A stretch of 37,744 nt of DNA. Source: Acidobacteriota bacterium (GTDB taxonomy: Bacteria > Acidobacteriota > Terriglobia > Bryobacterales > Bryobacteraceae). Below are positions 1-8,790 of this stretch, one piece after another. The stretch spans positions 1 to 37,744 of the forward strand of contig QHXW01000482.1 in assembly GCA_003223115.1 (NCBI GenBank), read 5' to 3'. The notes beneath the pieces are model-generated. The model was not told the DNA's origin, searched no databases, and saw only the letters and a list, made by a program, of their open reading frames with translations. The translations under genes were made by a program, and so were the position numbers. Each line of letters opens with the position of its first letter. Position 1 is the first letter of the stretch.

Positions 1-30
1 AGTCACAATATAGTACAGGCAGTCTGCTGG

Positions 31-172
31 CGGCTAGTGGCCTGTCGCAGCCAGAACGTTAGTACCGCTTCCTTCGGTCGCGGCTCAGTGAAGCCCGTCC
101 GGGACCGAGCCGTGACCAAATCGAGCGGTTGCGTCAAGCTAACGAGTACTCTGCGACAGGGCTACTAGTCCG
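31..172. repeat. Nested palindromic (MITE/REP-like) intergenic repeat
   Basis: Two outer arms face each other. CCTGTCGCAG at 41-50 is perfectly complementary to CTGCGACAGG at 151-160, and the match extends outward (CTAGT 34-38 with ACTAG 164-168) and inward (CGTTAG 57-62 with CTAACG 139-144). Inside sits a second hairpin, GGTCGCGGCTC at 76-86 with GAGCCGTGACC at 107-117 (10 of 11 paired). No ORF crosses it. The nested-palindrome design and roughly 140-base size are typical of a non-coding dispersed repeat or miniature element. No second full copy was found in this window, so the dispersed nature is inferred. Confidence 0.55.
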
Positions 173-224
173 GCGCGGAGGCGGGCGGGTGTAGACTATT
201 TCTCAGCAGCGGGGGGAGCACACG

Positions 225-1220
225 ATGAAACTGATAGTGCCTTTGCTTACTGCGGCATGTGCGCCACTGATTTGGGCGGCGGATGCCTCGAAGGCGACTC
301 AGCCTGTCCGGATCGGCCGCAATCCCATCGTTCGCGTGGTTACGGTCAGCCAGGCGGAGCTGCGTCGCGGAAATGACGACCTGCTGGATGAAACGATGTC
401 GCGTTTGCAGCAGGCCGCGGCATTTCGCCCGGACATCGCCTGCTTGCCCGAGCTGTTCTCTCGCAGGGCTCCGGAGTCAGTGCCCGGGCCGGTGACCGAG
501 CGGCTTTCTGCGTGGGCGCGCGAACATTCTTCGTATGTTGTGTACGGACTGAAAACGATAGCCGGCGGGAAAGTATATAACTCCGCTGTGCTGGTCGACC
601 GGAAGGGGCAGATCGTTGGCCAGTTCAACAAAATGCACCCGACCGAGAACGAACTGGCCGAAGGCACCAACCCGGGCGACACCGAGCCGTCCGTGTTCGA
701 AACCGATTTCGGGACGATCGGCATTCAGATCTGCTTCGACATCAACTGGTGGGACAACTGGAAGCGTCTGAAGCAGAAGGGCGCGAAGATTGTGTTCTTC
801 CCGTCGGCATATCCGGCGGCGCGGCAACTTTCGGCGCTCGCGCTCATGACGCAGACGTACGTGGTTTCTTCTGCCATTCGCGGTACATCGCAGGTTTACG
901 ATATCACCGGCCAAGTGCTGGCTTCTTCCGGGCACCATCAGCCCTGGGCGGCGGCCGCGCTGCCTATCGGCAAACGCCTTTTCGAGATCGACTTCCACAC
1001 CGACAAAGCGCGCGTGATCCAGAAGAAGTACGGATCGAAAGTGGAGCTCGTCTTTCTGCACGATGACGACTGGTTCACGCTGGCGTCGCTCGACCCCGAC
1101 GTGGCCACCGAGGACATCATTGCCGAATTCGGCCTGACGCCGCTCGATGACTACCGCGTGCGGGCGGGGAAGGCGGTGGAGAAAGCGCGTGCGGCGGCGG
1201 GCGAGAAGACGGGGAACTAG
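225..1220 (+). CDS. Exported carbon-nitrogen hydrolase (nitrilase superfamily)
   Basis: A 331-residue protein that begins with a Sec-type signal peptide (hydrophobic run at residues 2-18 ending in WAADA), so it should act outside the cytoplasm. The nitrilase superfamily Glu-Lys-Cys triad is visible in order: Glu76 in CLPELF, Lys136 in FNKMHP and Cys170 in IQICFDINWW. Family members hydrolyse C-N bonds of nitriles, amides or carbamoyl compounds. The substrate cannot be read from the sequence. The ATG is preceded by a G-rich Shine-Dalgarno (GGGGGGAG, 209-218 region). The length fits the family plus a signal peptide. It stands alone: a palindromic repeat lies upstream and a decayed gene downstream. 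The function class is secure and the specificity is unknown. Confidence 0.9.
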   Translation: MKLIVPLLTAACAPLIWAADASKATQPVRIGRNPIVRVVTVSQAELRRGNDDLLDETMSRLQQAAAFRPDIACLPELFSRRAPESVPGPVTERLSAWAREHSSYVVYGLKTIAGGKVYNSAVLVDRKGQIVGQFNKMHPTENELAEGTNPGDTEPSVFETDFGTIGIQICFDINWWDNWKRLKQKGAKIVFFPSAYPAARQLSALALMTQTYVVSSAIRGTSQVYDITGQVLASSGHHQPWAAAALPIGKRLFEIDFHTDKARVIQKKYGSKVELVFLHDDDWFTLASLDPDVATEDIIAEFGLTPLDDYRVRAGKAVEKARAAAGEKTGN

Positions 1221-1353
1221 ATTCGGCCGGAGAGGCGCTGCCTCAACGGCGTCTCCCCAGTAAGACAAACACCTTTTGAACAGCAGTTGATCGCCGATAT
1301 CCACAACTTACCCTGGCTGGCATGCGAGGCTCTACTACAATAGTCGGTCAAGA

Positions 1354-1800
1354 ATGTTCCGCTTGCTCATGTTCTGCTGGTTGGTCGCGGTATTCATTTC
1401 ATTGGCTGTGGCCTAGCTTGCTAGCCTAGTTTCAAGTGATGAGGTAGCGAAGGTCAGATCACCTACTGGCCGCCTTGAGGCTGTAGTGATCGAAACCAAT
1501 GGAGGTGCGACCACATCGTTCGGATATGAGGTGTATGTTTGTTCCCGCACGCTCGGGGACCCGGCGTGGTAAAGAAGTGGCATCCCTGCACGGGGCCACC
1601 CGCAACATCCGGTGGCTTACGGGCAATTCGCTCGCAATCGAGTATCTGAAGGCTCCCTCGAAAATAAAATGCTGAAGCGTTGGAAGGGCTTGGGTTAATG
1701 GCCAGGGGCATAGGTGGCACTGCGCAACTCGCCCTGTCCGCCGGCGAACATTCCAGTTCAGGCGCATGTCTGAGCATCTCCCAAACATTCTAATACAAAA
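1354..1800 (+). pseudogene. Decayed small exported protein gene
   Basis: Starting at ATG 1354 the frame gives a signal-peptide-like segment (MFRLLMFCWLVAVFISLAVA) followed at once by TAG (1414-1416). The same frame then continues with protein-like sequence including SPTGRLEAVVIETNGGATTS and FGYEVYV before stopping near 1569. The adjacent frame, from 1574 to 1675, carries EVASLHGATRN and LTGNSLAIEYLKA. Read in order these pieces look like one roughly 130-150 residue exported protein with a nonsense codon and at least one frameshift. I recall this motif pair (TNGGATTSFGYEV followed by EVASLYGATRN) from hypothetical secreted proteins, but cannot name a family. The 3' boundary is approximate. Confidence 0.5.
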
Positions 1801-2100
1801 ATGTATTAATGCAATTAAGCACTAGACGGCAAGAACTTGAGATGGCAGACGCGGAGGTGACTGGTGAGCACGTCAAGGATTGCTCTCATAGACGGTATTT
1901 CGAACCGCACTGCGCCAGCAGGCGGGATGCTATACGACCGGCAGCTGTCCGGTCGCGCCGAATAATGCGTGGCGAATTACCTTGGTGAGATTGGCAAGTC
2001 ATTGACACCACTCGCCGCCGCTGTGGTGCGCCAGCTCCGCGGACCACACTTGAGCACTTGGCCGCGACCGCCACGGGGCCCTAGCGTTCCGCCTTTGTTT
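1801..2100. other. Gap without recognisable gene
   Basis: Between the decayed exported-protein gene and the PadR promoter I see no reading frame with protein-like composition and no tRNA or strong hairpin. The short ORFs on both strands here show no family resemblance. Confidence 0.5.
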
Positions 2101-2101
2101 G

Positions 2102-2151
2102 TTGACATCCGACAACAACTCGCCTATGTTGGTGTAGAGAATCGACACCAA
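2102..2151 (+). promoter_or_regulatory. PadR promoter with overlapping inverted-repeat operator
   Basis: A consensus -35 (TTGACA, 2102-2107) is followed after 17 bases by TATGTT (2125-2130). Overlapping the -10 and running to the first base of the PadR start codon is an inverted repeat, TTGGTGT (2129-2135) with ACACCAA (2145-2151), nine of eleven positions paired over the 23-base site. PadR proteins commonly autoregulate through such sites next to their own promoter. The expected transcript start near 2137 leaves only about 14 bases before the ATG and there is no clear Shine-Dalgarno, so the leader is very short. Confidence 0.6.
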
Positions 2152-2486
2152 TGGCACAGCAATCCCGACTCGACCTTTTGCAAGGCACGCTCGACCTGCT
2201 CATTCTCCGAACGCTGCAAACCGGCGCGCTGCACGGGTGGGCGATCTCGGAGCGGATTCAGCAGATCTCGCAGGATACGCTGCAAGTGAATCAGGGGTCA
2301 CTGTACCCGGCGCTGCACCGCCTCGAACACCAGGGGTGGATCAAATCCGAGTGGGGCGTTTCGGAGCTGGGACGGCGCGCGCGATTTTACCGGCTGACGG
2401 CTTCCGGCCGCAAGCAACTGGAGCTGGAAACGGAAAACTGGGCAAGGCTCGCCGCGGCCATCGGGCGGGTGCTGGAGATGGCGTGA
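2151..2486 (+). CDS. PadR family transcriptional regulator
   Basis: A 111-residue winged-helix protein with the compact single-domain architecture of PadR subfamily-2 regulators. It opens with [20 protein letters not shown], has the recognition helix/wing region [20 protein letters not shown], then [16 protein letters not shown], and ends with a short dimerisation helix. PadR proteins are usually ligand-responsive repressors. In acidobacteria this type very often sits directly before an orphan MacB/FtsX-like permease, as here: its stop codon is one base before the permease ATG at 2488, implying one transcript and coupled translation. A promoter with an operator-like inverted repeat lies just upstream. 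No effector can be inferred. Confidence 0.93.
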   Translation: MAQQSRLDLLQGTLDLLILRTLQTGALHGWAISERIQQISQDTLQVNQGSLYPALHRLEHQGWIKSEWGVSELGRRARFYRLTASGRKQLELETENWARLAAAIGRVLEMA

Positions 2487-2487
2487 G

Positions 2488-5121
2488 ATGAAATGGCGCG
2501 ACTTGTTATTGCGGCTGCGCGCGCTGCTGGTGTGGCGCCGGGTGGAACACGAACTCGACGATGAGCTGCGGTTCCACATCGAGATGCAGACCCGAAAGAA
2601 CCGGGCGGCCGGGATGGACGCGCGTGAGGCGGCGCGACGGGCGCGTGTGCAGTTTGGCGGCGTCGAGCAGGCGAAAGAGGAATGCCGTGATGCCCGCGGA
2701 ATCGGGTGGATCGAAACACTGCTGCAAGACGTTCGCTATGCGCTCCGCGGTTTCCGCCGAACGCCGGGCTTCGCGCTGACGGTGGTCGCGACTATCGCGC
2801 TCGGCTTGGGGCTCAACACCACGCTGTTTACGATTTTCAACGCTTACGTGCTGCGGCCGGTGGCGGTGCGCGATCCTTAAACAGCCTGTATTTATTCTAC
2901 TGGACGATCAAGAGTGGCGAGGGGCAGCGGCTCACCTGGCGCGAGTTCGAGGACTTCCGCAAGCAGAACCCGGCGTTTTCCGAGGTGATGGGCGCCCATT
3001 TTCTGTTGCGCGTGGAAGGCCACCCCCTCCTGGGTGAAATCGTAACCGGGAACTATTTCCGCATGCTCGGAGCCGGCGCGGCTTTTGGGAGAACGCTGCT
3101 TCCCGGGGATGATGCGGCGCCTGGAAGCGAACCAGTCATCGTGCTCAGTTACGCGGCGTGGCGGAGGAAATTCGGCGGCGACCCGGACATGATCGGAAGG
3201 AAACTCGTTTTTCACGGTTACCCGCTGCGCGTCGCTGGCATCGCGAGAGAAGGGTTTTCAGGGCTGGGGGACGTCCCACGGGATTTCTGGACGCCCATGA
3301 GCCTGTCGGGCCAACTCGAGGACGGGCCGAACTTGTTTGGACCGGAGCAGCCCCGGCGGATCGCCGTGGTCGGCAGGCTGAAGCGGGAATTGAGCGCGCG
3401 ACAATCTACCGCAGCCTTGACGACCTGGACGCAGCAGATTACGGCGGGCCGTCCGGAGTCCGAGAGAGCGATCGGGGCGCAGCTCCGGTCGCAGGCCACT
3501 GCAATTCCGTTGAGCAAACAGGCGCTTCTAATGTTCGCGCCGATCGTGGCGGCGTTTGGCCTCGTACTGCTCATCGCCTGCGCCAACGTGGCCAGCATGA
3601 TGCTGGCCCGCGCGATGGCCCGCCAACGGGAGATTGGCATCCGGCTGTCGCTGGGCGCGGTGCGCTCGCGGCTGATCCGGCACTTGCTCACGGAGAGCGT
3701 GCTGCTGGCGCTCCCCGCGGCGGCGGCCGGTTTCGCGCTCTCGCAAGTGACCATCCAGGATGGCGAGCGCCTGATGTTCGCGACCATGCCGGCTGAATTC
3801 GCCGAATTCATTACCGTGATCCCGCTTCCGCCGGACGCGCGCGTCTTCGGATTCATGCTGGCGGCGGCGGTGGTTTCGGCGGTGCTGTTCGGCCTCGCTC
3901 CGGCCATCCAGGCGACGCGCCCTAACGTGATGCAGGCGGCGCGAGGCGATTTCTCGAGCGATTTCCGGCCGGCGCCGCTGCGCAACGCGCTGGTAGCCGG
4001 GCAAATCACCATGTGCGCGCTGCTTCTGATTTGCGCGGGCGTTCTGCTGCGCGGCGCGCGGCGTCTGGCCAACTTCGATGTCGGGCTGAAGACCGCCGGC
4101 ATGGTGGAAATAGAAATCCAGGACAAATTCCGAGCGCGGATTCTGGCGCGGCTCGCATCTGACCCAATGGTCCAGACGGTGGTCGCGGTGCAGTCGCCGC
4201 CGCTCGATGGAGCGCTCCCAACCGTGCCGGTGGTGGCCGGCGATAGCGCGAGCGCGGTGGGCGCCTGGTACAACTTCGTGTCGCCGGAATACTTCCCGGT
4301 GCTCGAGATCCCGATTCTGCGCGGCCGGAATTTCACGCGCGACGAAGCCGCGTTGGGCGCGCCCGTAGCCATTATCACCCTTGCGACGGCGCGTCTGTTT
4401 TGGCGGAACCGGGACGCGCTGGGGCAATCGATTCACATGGTGCGAGAGCCGCAGGACCACTCGCAAAGCCGCGTGTTGCGCCATGAGTCCATCCGCGTCA
4501 TCGGCATTGCCCGCGATGTGGTGAGCTGCTGCGCGATCCAGGGACTCGACAAAACGTGTATCTACCTTCCCACAACGCTCGCGGAGAATGGCGACGCGCT
4601 GCTGGTGCGTGTCCATGGCGACGCCGAAGTGGCACGCCGGAAGCTGGACGCGGAGATCGACGCCATCAATCCCGGTGCCATCGACCAGATCCACCGCATG
4701 GACGAGATGCGTGCCGTCGGCCTCTACCCGTTCCAGGCGGCATCATGGGTCTGCGCCGGCATAGGAGGGCTCGCGCTGCTGCTCACGCTATCGGGGATTT
4801 ACGGCGTGCTCTCCTATTTAGTGACGCAGCGCACCAAGGAGATCGGCATACGGGTGGCGTTGGGCGCGTCCACGGGCAGCGTGACATTTCGTGTTGCGGC
4901 AGTCGATGCGGCTCGCAGGCTTCGGGGTCGCGCTTGGGAGCGTTCTGGCGCTGGGCGTGTCCCGCCTTTTCGCGGCGCACCTGGTGGGCATCAACATGTT
5001 CGACAAACTGGCCTATGGTGGCGGAGTGCTGCTGGTGATCGCAGCTTCGGCGGCCGCGGCCTATTTCCCCTCGCGCCGCGCGGCGCGCATCGATCCGACA
5101 ACCACTCTGCGCTACGATTGA
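2488..5121 (+). pseudogene. ADOP-type ABC permease, two frameshifts
   Basis: Read across three frames this is a roughly 875-residue permease of the acidobacterial duplicated orphan permease type: an N-terminal cytoplasmic helix region (ELDDELRFHIEMQTRKNR), a first membrane helix (TVVATIALGLGLNTTLFTIF), a MacB-like periplasmic domain, FtsX-type membrane blocks (LIACANVASMMLARAMARQR) and a second FtsX block ending in IDPTTTLRYD. The first frame ends at TAA 2878-2880, where a -1 shift would restore NSLYLF. A second break near 4885-4890 moves the frame to VLRQSMRLAGFGVALG. No ATPase gene is adjacent, as usual for orphan permeases. Two independent breaks suggest a pseudogene. Sequencing error is the alternative. 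Confidence 0.85.
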
Positions 5122-5695
5122 ACACGCGCGAAGAGTTACCCTAGCAGTAGTAATGGCAGTCCTCATTCTGATACTGCTTGCCCAGGGGAGCGCTGAGCGT
5201 TCGAAGCAGATCGCGAGTGATGCTCAGCCGCGAGTGCGGTCTAAACTCGCGATAAGGCAGTCCTTACAGCGGCCGCCTCGACCCTGAGATGCTTCGATCG
5301 GCTAGAGTGAATTCCGCATTTCTCTGCGCCTCGGCGTTGAACGGTCAGGCTCTTCACTGGAATCGGAAGCCGCCGATCACAATCCAAGAAAATTTAAAAA
5401 GCGCCTGAATTGCCAGCATGTTCTCTGCGCGCCGATCTTCCACGGATGCTCCCTCTCCCTCTGCTATTTTATTTATCAAAACGGTGCCCAGCACTCATGA
5501 AGAACGGAAAACGCTCTACAGTTGAAGTCAATTTCTAAATTTGAAACAAAGCCAAATCCCGATTCCGGACAGTCCGTCCCTCCAGCGCGCGAGCATGGAG
5601 TATTTTCTGCTATTGGCACTCTGTGTGCTTGGGTGGGAACAATCTTTTCGATCACGGGCCAACGTTCAACGCCGAGGCGCAATCTTAATGCCGCC
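5122..5695. other. Intergenic region, no clear gene
   Basis: About 570 bases between the permease end and the small minus-strand gene near truA. A 44-codon frame at 5154-5288 starts with a hydrophobic stretch (MAVLILILLAQGSAE) but has no convincing ribosome site and I recognise no family. The rest is comparatively AT-rich with no tRNA, repeat or strong terminator that I can support. Confidence 0.5.
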
Positions 5696-5929
5696 TCAGT
5701 TTGCGGCGTGTTTACGCGCCACCTGGGCCAGTGCTTCGAGAATGGGCTTGACCGCGGCCTGCGCCTCGCCGAAGGTGTGCAGGTAATCCTGAAATTTACG
5801 ATTGAGCTCGAGAGCCTGGTCGGGTGATAGGCGGGAGCGTACGATCATGTCGCGTACGTGCACCGGGTGCGGCAGTAGGGCGTCGTCGGTGAGTTCCTCG
5901 AGAGCAGTAGCAGGGTCATAGTGATACAT
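5696..5929 (-). CDS. Small hypothetical protein downstream of truA
   Basis: A 77-residue, mostly helical, soluble protein (starts MYHYDPATALEELTDDALLP, ends with an Ala/Lys-rich helix). It has no signal peptide, membrane segment or cysteine. It lies on the same strand as truA, 33 bases after its stop codon, so the two are probably co-transcribed. I do not recognise a family. The central part (RSRLSPDQALELNRKFQDYL) reads like a conserved helix-turn-helix of charged helices, but no function follows from this. The frame has good codon use for this genome, which is the main reason to accept it as a gene. Confidence 0.6.
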   Translation of the reverse strand: MYHYDPATALEELTDDALLPHPVHVRDMIVRSRLSPDQALELNRKFQDYLHTFGEAQAAVKPILEALAQVARKHAAN

Positions 5930-5962
5930 GCCTCACATATTACCGCTGTGCGACGGCCTGGG

Positions 5963-6703
5963 TTAGTGGTAAGCGACTCGTGTGAGGAACAAGCCTTTGG
6001 CCGGTGCGGTGGGTCCGGCTCGGGCCGTTAGTCCAGGAACCAGCAGCGCTTGCAACCGGGCTTCATCCAGATTGTTCTTTCCAGCCTGCAGGAGCGTGCC
6101 CATGATATTGCGCACCATGTGTTTCAAAAACCCGCCGCCGGTGACGCGGTAAATCATGCGCTCGTCCACGAGCTCCAGCCGCGAGGAAAACACGGTCCGC
6201 ACGGTGGATACATGCTCGCGATCATCGGCCGCCGCAAAAGCCGCGAAATCGTATTCGCCTTCAATGACCGGGGCGAGCAGAATCATCCTTTCGACATCCA
6301 GCGGATACGGATAATGGTGGACGTAGCGCCACTCCATGGGCGCGCAGACCTCGCCGCGAAAGACGCGGTACTCGTAGGTTTTTGACACGGCGTCATGACG
6401 GGGATTGAATTTCTCGGCCACTTCCTGGGCTGAAAGCACGCGAATGGAAGGCGGCAGCAGGCGATTGGCGGCCTTGCGCAGATTGTAAAGCGGGATCGGA
6501 TTGGAAAGCGACACGGCAGCTACCTGAGCCAGCGCATGAACGCCGGCATCGGTCCGGCCCGATCCGGCAACGTGCACGGCATTCCCCTCGATGCCGGTAA
6601 ATACCTGTTCGAGCGTGCCTTGGATAGTCGGGAGATCCGGCTGCACCTGCCACCCGTGGAAATCGGTGCCGTCATACGCGATGGTGAGCTTGATGCGACG
6701 CAT
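5963..6703 (-). CDS. truA: tRNA pseudouridine(38-40) synthase TruA
   Basis: A cytoplasmic enzyme that converts uridines 38, 39 and 40 in the tRNA anticodon arm to pseudouridine. The hallmark motif GSGRTDAGVHA is present, with catalytic Asp52 counted from the chosen start, preceded by the family N-terminus (KLTIAYDGTDFHGWQ) and followed by NPRHDAVSKTYEYR and FLKHMVRNIMGTLL. The frame is open to 6754, but the family normally begins directly at RRIKLTIAYDG. The internal ATG at 6703 gives a standard length of about 246 residues and is preferred over the 17-residue extension. It is divergent from the tolC-like gene and followed by a small co-directional gene. Confidence 0.93.
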   Translation of the reverse strand: MRRIKLTIAYDGTDFHGWQVQPDLPTIQGTLEQVFTGIEGNAVHVAGSGRTDAGVHALAQVAAVSLSNPIPLYNLRKAANRLLPPSIRVLSAQEVAEKFNPRHDAVSKTYEYRVFRGEVCAPMEWRYVHHYPYPLDVERMILLAPVIEGEYDFAAFAAADDREHVSTVRTVFSSRLELVDERMIYRVTGGGFLKHMVRNIMGTLLQAGKNNLDEARLQALLVPGLTARAGPTAPAKGLFLTRVAYH

Positions 6704-6755
6704 AAGGCGGATCAGCGATCGAGCGTCGTTCGTGGGAAAAGCGTTTCGCCTCAAG

Positions 6756-6783
6756 TTGCGGCATTGTAAAGGCCTACTATACC
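6756..6783 (+). promoter_or_regulatory. Candidate promoter of the TolC-like gene
   Basis: TTGCGG (6756-6761) and TATACC (6778-6783) are separated by 16 bases in the 143-base divergent gap between truA and the outer-membrane factor gene. The match to the sigma-70 consensus is moderate and no operator is visible. This is a candidate only. Confidence 0.3.
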
Positions 6784-6846
6784 ATTGAAGAACTGAGGAA
6801 CAGTTCGGCGTTTGTCTTCGTAAGTTCAGCTATATAAGGAAGATCT

Positions 6847-8790
6847 ATGCATCGCATGCAGCCGTTCATCGCCGTAGTTTGTTCGCTACTGTTGCTGGCC
6901 CCGGTGGCAGGCGCGCAGACCGCCAGCCAGAGCCCCACGAACCAACTGAATCCGCCCAAGATTGAGTCGGGACGCGGCCCGTTTTCCTGGCTCACGCGTA
7001 ACTATCGCGCGACCGAGGTTCCGCCCATCAATCTGGCGAACTCGAACCGCCTGGAATCGCTTTTGCGGGCAGGGAAGCTCCACCTGTCGCTTCAGGATGC
7101 GATTGCGATGGCGCTCGAGAATAACCTCGATATCGAATTGCAACGCTACGGACCGCAGATCGCGGACGCTAACATTTTGCGCGCCAAAGCCGGCGGATTC
7201 CTGCGCGGTGTTTCCACTTCTGTGACCGCCGGTCCCTCGAGCGCTACGTCACAAAGCGCGGCGCAGACGGGCATCAACGGAAGCGCTGCCTCGCAAGCAC
7301 AGAGCGCGCAGCAAGGCGCGGGCAACGTGTTGATCAGCCAGACCGGGAGTGCGATTCCCCAGCTCGATCCCGCCATCCAGGGGTTCATGCGCTGGCAGCA
7401 CCAAACCACGCCGCAATCGAGCTCCTTCATCACCGGAACCAACGCCTACATTCAGCGAAACGACATTGGTAACTTTCAATACACGCAGGGTTTTCTGACG
7501 GGGACCACCCTCGGTGTGGGCTATAGCGGGACGAACTTGAGTTCCAACAACCGGAGCGCGGACTTCAATCCATCGACCCTGGGCACCGCCAGTTTGAATT
7601 TCACACAGCATCTACTGCAAGGCTTTGGGATCGCGGTGAACTCGCGCCAGATCCACATTGCGAAGAACCAGCGGGAACTCTCGGACCTGGTTTTCAAGCA
7701 GCAGGTGATCACCACCGTCTCCGCGATCATGACCCTGTATTGGGACCTGGTGGCTTTCAACGAAAACGTGCGCGTAAAGCAGCAGGCCATGGGTGCAAGC
7801 CAGAAACTTTATGAGGACAACAAGAAGCAGGTGGAGATTGGAACGCTGGCGCCCATTGAGATCGTGCGCGCGGAAGCCGAAGTGGCCAGCCGCCAGCAGG
7901 ATTTGACTATCGCTGAGACGCAGGTTCTGCAGCAAGAAACCATCATCAAGAACGCTTTGAGCAAGAACGGCATTTCCAGTCCCACCGTGGCTGAGGCTCG
8001 CATTATTCCCACCGACATGATGCAGATACCAGGCGTCGAGGCCATACAGCCTTTGCAGGACATGATGGCCGCGGCGATCCATGCACGGCCCGAACTGGCG
8101 CAGACCCGCATCAACGTCGAAGACCAGAAGATCAGTATCAGGGGTTCGAAAAGCGCTTTGCTGCCGACGCTCGACCTGGTGGCCAACCTGAACAACAACG
8201 GATTGGTTGGGCAGCCGAGTACACTGCCGCCAAATGTACCGGGCACCACCCACACCGGCAACCCGTTCTTTATCGGCGGTACGTCCACGTTACTCACGCA
8301 ATTGCTCAGCCGGAATTTCCCGGACTACGGCATCGGTTTCAACTTGAACATTCCGCTTAGAAATCGGGCTGCCCACGCCGACATGATGACGGATGAGCTG
8401 AACCTACGACAGCAGGAGCTCGGCCTGCAACGGCTGGAAAATCAGGTGAGAGTGGATGTTCAAAACGCGGTCATCGGCGTACGGCAGGCACGTGCTCAGT
8501 ACGATTCGGCGACCAAGGCGCGGGTTCTCGAGGAGCAGACGCTGGATGCCGAGCAGAAGAAGTTTGAGCTTGGAGCGTCGACGCTATATAATGTCATCCT
8601 GGTGCAGCGCGACCTGGTACAAGCACAATCGAACGAGGTGACGGCCCTGGGCACTTATGCCAAGGCACGCGTAGAATTGGATCGCTCCCTGGGCCAGACA
8701 CTGGATGTAAATAATATCTCACTCGACGAGGCTTACGGCGGTAAGGTATCGCGCCCAGCGAGCCAGATTCCGGCCGTATCCCAGCCTTAG
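6847..8790 (+). CDS. TolC-type outer-membrane efflux protein
   Basis: A 647-residue exported protein with a signal peptide (VVCSLLLLAPVAGAQ) and two outer-membrane efflux protein repeats. The first begins at LSLQDAIAMALENNLDIELQ and includes long helices with the family pattern (RAEAEVASRQQDLTIAETQV). The second begins near AIHARPELAQTRINVEDQK and ends with QVRVDVQNAVIGVRQARAQY. Such proteins trimerise to a barrel plus periplasmic tunnel and serve RND, ABC or type I exporters. A Ser/Ala/Gln-rich insert lies around residues 120-180. An AAGGAAG ribosome site stands just before ATG 6847. No inner-membrane pump or adaptor gene is adjacent, so the partner is unknown. It is longer than classical TolC, as is common in acidobacteria. 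Confidence 0.9.
   Translation: MHRMQPFIAVVCSLLLLAPVAGAQTASQSPTNQLNPPKIESGRGPFSWLTRNYRATEVPPINLANSNRLESLLRAGKLHLSLQDAIAMALENNLDIELQRYGPQIADANILRAKAGGFLRGVSTSVTAGPSSATSQSAAQTGINGSAASQAQSAQQGAGNVLISQTGSAIPQLDPAIQGFMRWQHQTTPQSSSFITGTNAYIQRNDIGNFQYTQGFLTGTTLGVGYSGTNLSSNNRSADFNPSTLGTASLNFTQHLLQGFGIAVNSRQIHIAKNQRELSDLVFKQQVITTVSAIMTLYWDLVAFNENVRVKQQAMGASQKLYEDNKKQVEIGTLAPIEIVRAEAEVASRQQDLTIAETQVLQQETIIKNALSKNGISSPTVAEARIIPTDMMQIPGVEAIQPLQDMMAAAIHARPELAQTRINVEDQKISIRGSKSALLPTLDLVANLNNNGLVGQPSTLPPNVPGTTHTGNPFFIGGTSTLLTQLLSRNFPDYGIGFNLNIPLRNRAAHADMMTDELNLRQQELGLQRLENQVRVDVQNAVIGVRQARAQYDSATKARVLEEQTLDAEQKKFELGASTLYNVILVQRDLVQAQSNEVTALGTYAKARVELDRSLGQTLDVNNISLDEAYGGKVSRPASQIPAVSQP

Noticed and set aside
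477-1304. 275-codon minus-strand frame over the nitrilase gene
   Set aside because: Arg-rich antisense shadow of a gene with a full Glu-Lys-Cys triad and signal peptide.
1459-1788. 109-codon minus-strand frame
   Set aside because: The plus strand carries a more coherent set of protein motifs across the same bases; the minus frame has Arg/Cys-rich arbitrary composition.
2871-2884. Programmed -1 ribosomal frameshift in the first permease
   Set aside because: A -1 shift would restore the frame, but there is no classical slippery heptamer, no clear downstream structure, and a second unrelated break occurs later in the gene.
3218-4694. Two long minus-strand frames (386 and 388 codons) opposite the first permease
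   Set aside because: They are antisense to well-conserved permease sequence, have Arg/His-rich low-complexity composition and no family motif; high GC keeps the frames open.
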